Source: Rhodobacteraceae bacterium MED-G08 (lineage in GTDB: Bacteria; Pseudomonadota; Alphaproteobacteria; Rhodobacterales; Rhodobacteraceae). From it: a DNA stretch of 64,000 bases. This document shows, piece after piece, positions 54,319 to 62,419 of this stretch. The stretch spans positions 1 through 64,000 of the forward strand of contig NTKT01000002.1 of the NCBI GenBank assembly GCA_002457055.1. Reading direction: 5' to 3'. The notes below the pieces were generated by a model. It made no database searches and was not told where the DNA came from. It saw only the letters and a list, made by a program, of their open reading frames with translations. Within the stretch, counting starts at the first letter, position 1; each line of letters starts with the position of its first letter. The position numbers and the translations under genes were made by a program.

Positions 54319-55626
54319 CTATTCTGCTGCAACCTTACTAGGATTATTAGGGTGCTCAGTCCAGTTACCGTATTCCTCAGCAACAACTTGTCCTGTTCTT
54401 TCGTCTATTTGACCAGGTAGTAGCTGAACCATAGTAATACAATCATCCACGGGGCATGTATTAACGCATAAATTACATGCAACGCACTCATCATCCTTTA
54501 CATCAAATACGCGATCCTCACTCATTGTAATTGCCTGATGCGAAGTATCTTCACACGCCGCATAGCAACGCCCGCATCCAATACATTTTTCCTGATCTAT
54601 ACGAGCTTTAGTAATATAGTTTAGATTTAAATATTGCCAGTCAGTAACGTTAGGAACTGCCTTTCCTACCAATTGATCAACTGAAGTATATCCATTTTCA
54701 TCCATCCAAGAAGACAAGCCAGAAGTCATTTCATTAATTATGTTAAAACCATACGTCATAGCTGCAGTACAAACCTGAACATTTCCAGCGCCTAGCGCCA
54801 TGAATTCAGCAGCATCTCTCCACGTTGTAATACCGCCTATTCCAGATATTGGAAGACCTGCGGTGACATCTGTTCTCGCTATCTGCGCAACCATATTTAG
54901 AGCAATAGGCTTTACCGCTGGGCCACAATATCCACCTGCAGTGCCTTTACCATCAATGGTCGGATTTGGCGCCATATTCTCCAAGTCTACTGAGACAATT
55001 GAGCTTATTGTATTAATCAAGCTAACCGCATCTGCTCCACCATTCTTTGCAGCAGTAGCTGGATATATTATGTTAGTAATATTTGGCGTCAACTTTACTA
55101 TTACAGGCAAATCTGTTGACTCCTTACACCACTTGGTTACCATCTCAATATATTCAGGGACCTGACCGACGGCGGATCCCATACCACGTTCAGACATTCC
55201 GTGCGGGCAGCCAAAATTTAGTTCAAAGCCATCCACGCCTGTTTCAGCAATCTGCGGAATAATGTCTTTCCAGTAAATTTCTTCACAAGGCACCATGACC
55301 GAAGCAACCAGCGCTCTATCTGGAAAATCTTTTTTAATTTGCCTCATTTCCTTGAGGTTAATTTCTAATGGCCTATCAGTGATCAATTCAATATTATTCA
55401 ATCCCAACAACCTTCTGTCGGCGCCCCATATTGCTCCATATCTTGGGCCATTGACATTTACTATTGGCGGCCCCTCTACACCGAGTGTTTTCCACACTAC
55501 ACCTCCCCACCCTGCTTCGAAAGCTCTACGAACATTATATTCCTTATCCGTAGGGGGTGCTGAAGCCAGCCAAAATGGATTGGGTGATTTTATTCCACAA
55601 AAACTACTTGTTAAATCTGCCATCAT
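54319..55626 (-). CDS. preA: NAD-dependent dihydropyrimidine dehydrogenase subunit PreA
   Basis: The FMN subunit reducing uracil and thymine to dihydropyrimidines, the first catabolic step. It has 435 residues. The N-terminal TIM-barrel (about 3-325) has NPFWLASAPPTDKEYNVRRAF (in part) and ELNFGCPHGMSERGMGS; Cys140 aligns with the catalytic-loop cysteine of dihydropyrimidine dehydrogenase. The C-terminal ferredoxin domain has two 4Fe-4S motifs: Cys348/351/354/358 and Cys381/384/387/391. Its ATG overlaps the preT stop (ATGA); a second ATG 3 bp on has better GGAG spacing, so the start may be 55623. Confidence 0.96.
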   Translation of the reverse strand: MMADLTSSFCGIKSPNPFWLASAPPTDKEYNVRRAFEAGWGGVVWKTLGVEGPPIVNVNGPRYGAIWGADRRLLGLNNIELITDRPLEINLKEMRQIKKDFPDRALVASVMVPCEEIYWKDIIPQIAETGVDGFELNFGCPHGMSERGMGSAVGQVPEYIEMVTKWCKESTDLPVIVKLTPNITNIIYPATAAKNGGADAVSLINTISSIVSVDLENMAPNPTIDGKGTAGGYCGPAVKPIALNMVAQIARTDVTAGLPISGIGGITTWRDAAEFMALGAGNVQVCTAAMTYGFNIINEMTSGLSSWMDENGYTSVDQLVGKAVPNVTDWQYLNLNYITKARIDQEKCIGCGRCYAACEDTSHQAITMSEDRVFDVKDDECVACNLCVNTCPVDDCITMVQLLPGQIDERTGQVVAEEYGNWTEHPNNPSKVAAE

Positions 55627-56939
55627 ATTTCTCCACTCAATGAAGCATGAATATTTATTGCTGCATCACGACCTTGTGCTACAGCAGTTACAGTCAAATC
55701 TTCGCCTATACTGGTGCAATCTCCACCCGCCCAGACATTGGCTACATCTGTTTTAAAATTTTCATCAACTTTTATCTTGTTATTCTCACGAGAAAGTTCA
55801 AGCGGCAACTCATCCATTATTTGGCCAATAGCTTTCAAAAGATGATCGGCTGGCAACGAGAATTCCGTGTCATGTTGAGTATTCTGGAACTTAATACTGC
55901 TTATTCCTTCAGTACCCACAATTTGGACTGGACGTGAATTGTAAATAAATTTGACACCCTTGGACTTTGCTAGTTCTTGCTCGTATAAAGAGGCTGGCAT
56001 TTCTTCCACGCTGCGTCGATAAACAACGGTAACGTCATGGGCACCAAGTAGCTTTGATTGAACTGCAGCGTCTATTGCTGTCATTCCTCCACCAATCACA
56101 ACCACATTCGATCCCACTTCCAGATCAGCCAAATCTTCTGCTTGCCTTAATGATGATATGAATTCAACTGCATCTTGCACATTTCCTAAACTTTCACCAT
56201 CAATATCCAAACTACGTACATTACCTAATCCAGCTCCGATAAAAACAGCATCATATTCATCTCTTAACCCAGATAAACTAAAGTCACGGCCAAGCAATTT
56301 ACCATAATTGATTTTAATACCTCCAATTTTCAATAGCCATGCCACCTCTTTCTGGGCAAAATCATTTGTGGATTTGTATGCAGCTATTCCAAACTCATTC
56401 AAGCCACCAGGTTTTTCTTTTGCATCTAATATAACAACGTTATTGCCCAAAAGTGCCAACCTATGGGCCGCCGCCAATCCAGCTGGCCCTGCCCCTACAA
56501 CCGCAATTTTTTTGTTTGTAGACGGAGCTCGCTCAAACGGGTGATCATCAACATTCATCAAGACATCGGTTGCATAACGTTGCAAAAGACCAATCTGAAC
56601 AGGCTTACCTTCCGCTTTTTCTCTGACGCATGCTTCTTCGCACAGAGTTTCCGTGGGGCAAACTCTGGCACACATACCTCCCAATATATTTTGATCCAAT
56701 ATCGTTTTCGCAGAGGCAACAGGCATCCCGGTTGATATTTGTCTTATAAAAAGGGGGATATCAATATCCGTCGGGCATGCAGTAACGCAAGGAGCATCAT
56801 AACAAAAATAACATCGGTCTGCTGCAACTGCCGCCTCATGGCTATCTAAGGGCGGATGCAAATCAGAAAAGTTTTTTTTCAGCGATATCTGGTCAAGTCT
56901 GCCAGCAAGAGGGCCTCCAACCTCTGAATTATTAGACAT
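55623..56939 (-). CDS. preT: NAD-dependent dihydropyrimidine dehydrogenase subunit PreT
   Basis: The NAD(P)H-oxidising flavin subunit that passes electrons to PreA. It has 438 residues from ATG 56939 (GGAG site 8 nt ahead; the open frame to 56960 lacks one). An N-terminal Fe-S region has CYFCYDAPCVTACPTDIDIP and GGMCARVCPTETLCEEACVR, as in glutamate synthase small subunits. The FAD Rossmann motif is VVGAGPAGLAAAHRLALLG (about 154-172), and the NAD motif VVIGGGMTAIDAA lies near 284. The C-terminus has the FAD-binding WAGGDCTS. It is first of the preT-preA pair, downstream of two RutR-like sites. Confidence 0.96.
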   Translation of the reverse strand: MSNNSEVGGPLAGRLDQISLKKNFSDLHPPLDSHEAAVAADRCYFCYDAPCVTACPTDIDIPLFIRQISTGMPVASAKTILDQNILGGMCARVCPTETLCEEACVREKAEGKPVQIGLLQRYATDVLMNVDDHPFERAPSTNKKIAVVGAGPAGLAAAHRLALLGNNVVILDAKEKPGGLNEFGIAAYKSTNDFAQKEVAWLLKIGGIKINYGKLLGRDFSLSGLRDEYDAVFIGAGLGNVRSLDIDGESLGNVQDAVEFISSLRQAEDLADLEVGSNVVVIGGGMTAIDAAVQSKLLGAHDVTVVYRRSVEEMPASLYEQELAKSKGVKFIYNSRPVQIVGTEGISSIKFQNTQHDTEFSLPADHLLKAIGQIMDELPLELSRENNKIKVDENFKTDVANVWAGGDCTSIGEDLTVTAVAQGRDAAINIHASLSGEI

Positions 56940-56975
56940 TCTAAAATCTCCACATTTCAAAAATCAATTAAATAT

Positions 56976-56991
56976 TTTACCAACTGGTCAA
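56976..56991. promoter_or_regulatory. RutR-like operator upstream of preT (site 1)
   Basis: TTTACCA-AC-TGGTCAA matches the RutR consensus TTGACCA-N2-TGGTCAA at 13 of 14 specified positions (one G to T change). It lies 37 bp upstream of the preT start, a promoter-proximal repressor position, and 128 bp upstream of the divergent DUF1330 gene. Confidence 0.75.
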
Positions 56992-56994
56992 TTT

Positions 56995-57010
56995 TTTACT
57001 ATTTGGTCTA
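56995..57010. promoter_or_regulatory. Weaker RutR-like operator upstream of preT (site 2)
   Basis: TTTACTA-TT-TGGTCTA matches the RutR consensus at 11 of 14 specified positions. Its centre is 19 bp from that of site 1, nearly two helical turns, so two dimers could bind on the same face of the DNA. Half-site TGGTC is intact. Confidence 0.5.
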
Positions 57011-57118
57011 ATTTTTTTCAAGAAAGCAAATAAAAAATTTTACTTTATGAATCTAAATTAAAAATGTTAGACTTTTTGTTACAAAAATAGACAAATATGG
57101 AATATGAAAGGAACTCCA

Positions 57119-57409
57119 GTGACAAAAGTTTATCAAGTTGTGGTATACCATAACGTAACCAACCCAAAAAAATTAGCAGCTTATGCAGAATTAGCTGGGC
57201 CAGCCATGAAAAGCGCCGGAGCAACATTTTTGGCTCGAGGGATTCCCTACCTAGTACGGGAAGAAGGGGTTGCTACAAGAACAGTTTTGATAGAGTGGCC
57301 GTCCAGAGAAGCTGCAGACGCAGGCTATAATAGCCCTGAATACCAAGAGGCCATAAGGGTTTTAGACGGTGCCGCTACAAGAGAATTTCGCTACATGGAC
57401 GCATTGTAG
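57119..57409 (+). CDS. DUF1330 small protein (GTG start), divergent from preT
   Basis: A 96-residue dimeric alpha/beta-barrel-type protein. The DUF1330 pattern is present: VYQVVVYHNVTNPKKLAAYAE, GPAMKSAGATFLARGIPY, then RTVLIEWPSREAADAGYNSP and YQEAIRVLDGAATREFRYMD. I place the start at GTG 57119 because AAGGA lies 6 nt ahead; ATG at 57104 adds five residues but has no ribosome site. The family's function is unknown. It shares its promoter region, with two RutR-like sites, with preT, so it may belong to the pyrimidine regulon. Confidence 0.85.
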   Translation: MTKVYQVVVYHNVTNPKKLAAYAELAGPAMKSAGATFLARGIPYLVREEGVATRTVLIEWPSREAADAGYNSPEYQEAIRVLDGAATREFRYMDAL

Positions 57410-57560
57410 AATAAGAGCTAGCCAGCCACTTAAATATGTGTAGTTAAACCACAACCTTTTATTCAAACAACTTATCTTCCAATCTTTCAAAAACTAAAAC
57501 TTAACGACTACCACCAATATCTCATAATAAATTTACTTGGTTAATAACGTCTGGGAATAT

Positions 57561-57818
57561 TTAGAATTTGGACCAGGGAAAAGGCTTGTATTCACTAGAA
57601 GCTAAAAGAAATTCTGAGGCCTCCCCAAACCAATTTTTCATAGATGTACCAAGATCAGCGATGAAATTATTTTTCTCTTTTGCAAAAAGCATCCAGAAAA
57701 ACTGAATCAGGGCCAATAAGCCAATAATTGTTACACCAAGATTAAAAATAAAGCCTATAACTAACATTTGGAAGCCACGTATAACTAAAGTTTTTCTGTA
57801 TTCCGATTTAATAGACAT
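57561..57818 (-). CDS. DUF4389 membrane protein
   Basis: An 85-residue membrane protein. One long hydrophobic region at about 16-45 (MLVIGFIFNLGVTIIGLLAL, then IQFFWMLF), probably two helices or a hairpin, is followed by KEKNNFIADLGTSMKNWFGE and the C-terminal motif EYKPFPWSKF, which resembles the ERPFPFSDWP ending of DUF4389 proteins. Function is unknown. It lies 55 bp after the 288-aa gene on the same strand, downstream of the suf operon. Confidence 0.75.
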   Translation of the reverse strand: MSIKSEYRKTLVIRGFQMLVIGFIFNLGVTIIGLLALIQFFWMLFAKEKNNFIADLGTSMKNWFGEASEFLLASSEYKPFPWSKF

Positions 57819-57873
57819 CTCGCTACTCCAAGAAAGTTCAGATTGCCCAGTATTTAAAATAAAGCAGTCACAA

Positions 57874-58740
57874 TCACAATGAGTTTATAAAATACCACAG
57901 CCCTACCGCAAAAGCAGACATTGCGATTGCCCAAAAAATACTATCATAACGAGGCTCCGGGCTTCGGCTTTTTTTTCTCTCAGCTATTTCTCTGGAACGC
58001 TGAAAATCACCAGATTTTTCGGCGACAGTAAGTTTCTCAATAATTTTTGACTCATCACTTAATTCTTCTTTGTTGAGTTTATCTTCAACTATTCCAGAAT
58101 TAATAATCTCTTGGCAGAAAAAAGTGGCAAGATCATTTTGTATAAAACCACCTCGTAAGCCATTAACTATTCGAAATAAAAGAATTCGTTTTTCTTCTTC
58201 AACTGCAATTAAATCTTCTTGAAACTCTTCAAGGCCTATACCCAAATCTGTACCCAGCAATGTATCACTGGACGGATCGTAAGAATTCTTTAAACGTTGC
58301 AATAAATCTGTAATCATTTTCGACTTACCTAACGATGAATGCTGAGAGGGCTCTGCAATATCAGAATTCAAGAATTCGATGATCCGTGACTTCTTTAAAA
58401 TGTTCTCATCGCGGTATAGAGTAATTATTTTCTGCTCCTTTTCGTTTAACTCTTCGTTGAGAAAATCATCCGTTAAACCCATTTTTGAAACCTGAGTTTC
58501 GAAATCTAGAAGAAGTGATCTGTAGTCTTGGCGTTTCACTCCCCTTTTCACTTGGGGAAAGGCACTTAAAACTCGCAATAGCAGTCTAACCTTTTCTTTT
58601 TCAGCAGACTGTGCATAGTCAAGTAATCTATTCATGGCATTTATATAATGTTGATCGGAAGAGCTAAAATTAGCCACAATATTTTGGAGACCCGAAATCT
58701 CTTCTACAAATGCTTTTCTATTTTTTTTACCCTTGATCAT
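57874..58740 (-). CDS. Hypothetical protein with C-terminal membrane anchor
   Basis: I do not recognise a family. The 288 residues are strongly charged and largely helical in pattern, with only one cysteine (FFCQEI). No signal peptide is present. A basic stretch RKKSRSPEPR precedes a single hydrophobic segment at about 268-287 (SIFWAIAMSAFAVGLWYFIN), which would anchor the protein to the inner membrane with its bulk in the cytoplasm (tail-anchored layout). It lies 124 bp after sufS and 55 bp before the DUF4389 gene, all on the minus strand. Whether it belongs to the suf transcript is not clear. Confidence 0.75.
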   Translation of the reverse strand: MIKGKKNRKAFVEEISGLQNIVANFSSSDQHYINAMNRLLDYAQSAEKEKVRLLLRVLSAFPQVKRGVKRQDYRSLLLDFETQVSKMGLTDDFLNEELNEKEQKIITLYRDENILKKSRIIEFLNSDIAEPSQHSSLGKSKMITDLLQRLKNSYDPSSDTLLGTDLGIGLEEFQEDLIAVEEEKRILLFRIVNGLRGGFIQNDLATFFCQEIINSGIVEDKLNKEELSDESKIIEKLTVAEKSGDFQRSREIAERKKSRSPEPRYDSIFWAIAMSAFAVGLWYFINSL

Positions 58741-58864
58741 GCATTTCTTAAATCAAAAAGTTTGAATCTAAGTTATTTAATAATAATAATTTGATTAGTT
58801 TTGACGAAAAGATACTATCTATTTTCTGGAATAGTTGCAATAAAAACGGCAGTAAATCTTATCA

Positions 58865-60085
58865 TTAAGACAGCAGATCACGAGCCAGCTCTAAACCCGA
58901 CAGTAATTTGTCAACTTCCTGTTTAGTATTATAAAAGGCAAATGACGCCCTGCATGATGCATTAATTCCCATGTGATGCATCAAAGGACCCGCACAATGT
59001 TGACCGGCCCTAACTGCAATGCCTTGCTTGTCTAGGATGGTAGAAATGTCATGAGCGTGAGCAGAGCCTTCCAAAGTAAAGGCAAAGATTGCCCCTTTCT
59101 TACTCGGCTTACCTTGTATATTTAGCCAATTTAAACCTTCCAATTTTTGACGCGCGTAGAGTGTTAACTCGCTTTCATACATTTCAATATTATCCATACC
59201 AATACTCATCATGTATTCCAAAGCGACACCAAAACCGATCGTCTGGACAATGCCTGGAGTACCAGCTTCAAACTTCATTGGTGGATCATTATAAATTACT
59301 TTATCCGTAAAAACGTCCTTAATCATGTCTCCACCACCAATGAATGGTCGCATTGTTTTTTGAATTTCTTGTTTAATATAAATTGCACCTGAACCTGAGG
59401 GACCGCATAATTTATGCCCCGTGATTGCGTAAAAATCACATCCTATATCTTTAACATTGACTGACATGTGAACCGCAGCTTGCGAGCCGTCTACCAAGGA
59501 TACAATTCCTCGCTTTCGTGCTTCATGACATATCGTTTTGACATCAACTACAGTTCCTAAAACATTAGACATATGCGTTATGGCAACCAATTTGGTTTTA
59601 TCAGAAAACTGATCAATAATAGCCTGTGGGTCGAGATTGCCACTCGCATCACAATCAACCCATTTGATTTTCACACCGAAGCGCTCACGCAAAAAATGCC
59701 AAGGAACGATGTTAGCATGATGCTCCATAATACTCAAAATGATTTCATCGTCATTTTTTAGATGCTCCATTGCCCATGCATAAGCCGCAAGGTTAATGCC
59801 CTCCGTTGTTCCAGATGTGAACACTATCTCTTCTTCATGCTCAGCACGCAAAAATTTTTGTACAATAGATCGGACATTCTCATAGTTATCAGTCGCTAAA
59901 TTTGAAAGATAATGGAGTCCTCTATGAACATTGGAATACTCGTTTGAATATGCATTCGAAATAGCATCGATTACTACCTGAGGTTTTTGAGAGGAAGCAC
60001 CGTTATCTAAATATACTAATTGCTTCCCGTTAACTTCCCGCGAGAGTATTGGAAATTCTGATCGTAACTTGTTTACGTTTATCAT
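58865..60085 (-). CDS. sufS: Cysteine desulfurase SufS
   Basis: It takes sulfur from cysteine for Fe-S assembly, using PLP. The 406-residue protein is of the group II (SufS/CsdA) type. Lys225 in AITGHKLCGPSGSGAIY binds PLP; Cys364 in AVRAGQHCAGPLMHHM carries the persulfide. Other landmarks are YLDNGASSQKP, TSGTTEGINLAAYAW and EHHANIVPWHFL. It is the last clear suf gene in the operon; its ATG overlaps the stop of a YIP1-family gene by 4 bp. No SufE or SufU partner is visible in the window. Confidence 0.96.
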   Translation of the reverse strand: MINVNKLRSEFPILSREVNGKQLVYLDNGASSQKPQVVIDAISNAYSNEYSNVHRGLHYLSNLATDNYENVRSIVQKFLRAEHEEEIVFTSGTTEGINLAAYAWAMEHLKNDDEIILSIMEHHANIVPWHFLRERFGVKIKWVDCDASGNLDPQAIIDQFSDKTKLVAITHMSNVLGTVVDVKTICHEARKRGIVSLVDGSQAAVHMSVNVKDIGCDFYAITGHKLCGPSGSGAIYIKQEIQKTMRPFIGGGDMIKDVFTDKVIYNDPPMKFEAGTPGIVQTIGFGVALEYMMSIGMDNIEMYESELTLYARQKLEGLNWLNIQGKPSKKGAIFAFTLEGSAHAHDISTILDKQGIAVRAGQHCAGPLMHHMGINASCRASFAFYNTKQEVDKLLSGLELARDLLS

Positions 60086-60651
60086 GATAACAACCTGTTT
60101 ATAACACCGCCAAAAATTATGCCGGTGCCCAAAAAGGCAAATAGAGACGCTAGTATAACTATAATACCGGACATCAGCAAACTCGTTAATCCATGCGCTG
60201 CCTTAACAAATGAAATAAGAATGTAGACTCCCAAAATCACAAATCCAATTTGCACAATCCCCGCAAGTGGGGCCAGAATAAATAGCACAACAACCACTAT
60301 CGTTTGAAAGATTACTTGTAATACCTGGGTCCAAGCCATAACTGACAAAACCTGACCGAAATTTGCTACGCCGCCAAACCAAGCGCCACCTCTAGAAATA
60401 AAAAATGCTGCTAAGTAAGAGGATATAAGTACTATAATCGCTGTGCTGATCGGCGAAAACATCAATCCATTTGCACGGATCTCTTCCGAAACATCAGGGT
60501 TTGGGATAAAAGCCAAAATTGTGCTTATACAAGTCGCTGCAGTCAGAACCATAGCAGCTACTGTCACGCTCCAGCCTTTCGAAAATAGAATACTCGTTGC
60601 TTCTTCAGGATTCAAAATGCTTATTTTAGCCAGGTAATAAATCTGGTTCAC
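60082..60651 (-). CDS. YIP1-family membrane protein (GTG start), in suf operon
   Basis: A 189-residue integral membrane protein with five predicted helices (about 30-50, 65-85, 110-135, 138-158, 165-185). The N-terminal soluble ILNPEEATSILFSKGWSV and the following W/A-rich helix fit the YIP1 domain. The start is GTG at 60651, overlapping the stop of the next YIP1 gene upstream as GTGA. Both are tightly coupled in the suf operon between sufD and sufS. Bacterial YIP1 proteins have no firm function. Confidence 0.8.
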   Translation of the reverse strand: MNQIYYLAKISILNPEEATSILFSKGWSVTVAAMVLTAATCISTILAFIPNPDVSEEIRANGLMFSPISTAIIVLISSYLAAFFISRGGAWFGGVANFGQVLSVMAWTQVLQVIFQTIVVVVLFILAPLAGIVQIGFVILGVYILISFVKAAHGLTSLLMSGIIVILASLFAFLGTGIIFGGVINRLLS

Positions 60652-61139
60652 TGAGCCGCACCCCCGACCTTAGCACGAACCACTGCGCAAAGGATAAAAT
60701 AGGATAGGGCCATAAACCAGAAAAACCCAACAACATTTTCGGCAGTTCCGCTGCCAAGGAACCCTTTTACAAGCCCGAAAAGCATCATCATTGGGGTTGC
60801 CGCAAAGAACGACCAGAAGAGACCCACTCTGATTTGTCCAGATGTCTTACTACCCCCTAAAACTCTGTGCAAAAAGTACACTAATATGGCAACGCAATAT
60901 AATAAAAGTGGCGCGATCAACAGCCAAGCCAACAAACTTGCCGCTAAACTAGTTTGTAAATTAAAGTCCTCTAAATGCGATTGCCGCGCAAGATACGGCC
61001 ATTGCGCAACGTAAGTAAGAAAGCATGCACCCATTAAATAACCTAGAGATGTTGCCTCGTTGGTTGGGCGACCATATATGAACTCAAATACTTTTGAGGG
61101 CGATCGATAGGTATATATAACATTTGAAACTACAGACAT
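60648..61139 (-). CDS. YIP1-family membrane protein, in suf operon
   Basis: A 163-residue membrane protein with five predicted helices. The N-terminus YTYRSPSKVFEFIYGRPTNEAT precedes the first helix, as in YIP1-domain proteins, and ASLLAWLLIAPLLLYCVAI and VGLFWSFFAATPMMMLFGLV are membrane segments. The frame opens at a TTG (61163) inside sufD, but ATG 61139 leaves a 2-bp gap after the sufD stop and is preferred. It is a distant paralogue of the next gene and is coupled to it by a 4-bp overlap. Confidence 0.78.
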   Translation of the reverse strand: MSVVSNVIYTYRSPSKVFEFIYGRPTNEATSLGYLMGACFLTYVAQWPYLARQSHLEDFNLQTSLAASLLAWLLIAPLLLYCVAILVYFLHRVLGGSKTSGQIRVGLFWSFFAATPMMMLFGLVKGFLGSGTAENVVGFFWFMALSYFILCAVVRAKVGGAAQ

Positions 61140-61141
61140 TA

Positions 61142-62419
61142 TTATCGACGCCGTTCTAACCAACCACTTAAAAGCTCAAGTATAACATCTTTTAAATTAT
61201 CGTTATCAATTTCGTCGACTGCCTCTGCTAAGAAGGCCATTGTTAGCATATCTATCGCAACCGGTTTCGAAATACCTCTAGACGTAAGATAAAATAAGGC
61301 GTCTTCGTCAATTGCACCAGAAGTAGAACCGTGTGAGCAGGCAACATCATCTGCGTATATTTCAAGTTCTGGCTTGGCTAAGAACTGACTGTCGTCATCC
61401 AAAAGTAACGACTGACTAATTTGATACCCATCTGTTTTCTGAGCATCTGGTTTTACAAGAATCTTCCCTTGAAATACCCCTGTAGCACCATTCCTCAAAA
61501 CTTTCTTGAAAACCTGCCTACTCTCTGAGCCGACCGCATCATGAGTTACAAATACAGTATCATCGTGATGGAAATCACCGTCACCTACGCAAGCACCAGA
61601 AATATGTGCCATTGCATCATCGCCGGCAATATTAAGGAAACACTCATTTCTAGTTAAAATACCATTTACTGTAAGAGTGAAAGACTTAAATATGGAACAT
61701 CTACTTAGTTCACCAAAGATGTGAGTAGCAGCTCTGCGCTCATGATCCCGACCTAAAACTCGAATATGGTTGAACTTTGCATCTTCGTTAACTTCAACTT
61801 CTAATACCTGGTTTAAACGTGCAGCAGCTGCTCCACTTTCAAGCAATGTCAACTCAGCATTGCTATCAATTTTGATGACATGGTGGAGAATTACATCTGA
61901 ATATTCGTTTTCATGTTCGTAAATAATGTTTATTGGGCGTTCAACCCGATCCGTTACATGGATAATAAGGCCTTCATTTGCATAAGCAGTATTATAGGCG
62001 GCCAAAGGACGAGAAACAGACAGTTGACCTAACTTTTCATACCTTCCGTACAACTCTTTAGCCCAATGCAAATCTAATTTTTTTATCGTATCTAACCGCT
62101 CTATTGAGAGACCCGAAAGCATTAATTTATCCGATTTTTCAGGAGAAAACTTACCGTCAACAAAAACAATTTTAAGCGGGCGTACGCTTTTAAAAATATC
62201 ACTCTCATGCTCCGTTACAAGTGATGCTTTCTCAACTATTTTATTCGTTAAGGTTTTTGGGTTTGTGTACTTCCAGTATTCATCACGAGCAGTCGGCAAA
62301 CCTGACTTTGCTATTCGGTCAAAAGCATCACTGCGCGCCTTGGCACTCCAACCAGAATTTAAAACAGTTGATTTTTTAACTTCAAGTTCTGCATCGGTAT
62401 TATGCTTTGACATTTCCAT
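61142..62419 (-). CDS. sufD: Fe-S cluster assembly protein SufD
   Basis: A partner of SufB and SufC in the Fe-S scaffold complex. It has 425 residues from ATG 62419, with GAGG 7 nt upstream. The N-terminal GLPTARDEYWKYTNPKTLTN matches the WRYT(D/N) region. The beta-helix core has CVGDGDFHHDDTVFVTHDAVGSES (in part), GATGVFQGKILVKPDAQKTDG and the C-terminal EIYADDVACSHGSTSGAIDEDALFY (in part) with the conserved His and Cys. The start overlaps the last base of the sufC stop codon. Confidence 0.95.
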   Translation of the reverse strand: MEMSKHNTDAELEVKKSTVLNSGWSAKARSDAFDRIAKSGLPTARDEYWKYTNPKTLTNKIVEKASLVTEHESDIFKSVRPLKIVFVDGKFSPEKSDKLMLSGLSIERLDTIKKLDLHWAKELYGRYEKLGQLSVSRPLAAYNTAYANEGLIIHVTDRVERPINIIYEHENEYSDVILHHVIKIDSNAELTLLESGAAAARLNQVLEVEVNEDAKFNHIRVLGRDHERRAATHIFGELSRCSIFKSFTLTVNGILTRNECFLNIAGDDAMAHISGACVGDGDFHHDDTVFVTHDAVGSESRQVFKKVLRNGATGVFQGKILVKPDAQKTDGYQISQSLLLDDDSQFLAKPELEIYADDVACSHGSTSGAIDEDALFYLTSRGISKPVAIDMLTMAFLAEAVDEIDNDNLKDVILELLSGWLERRR

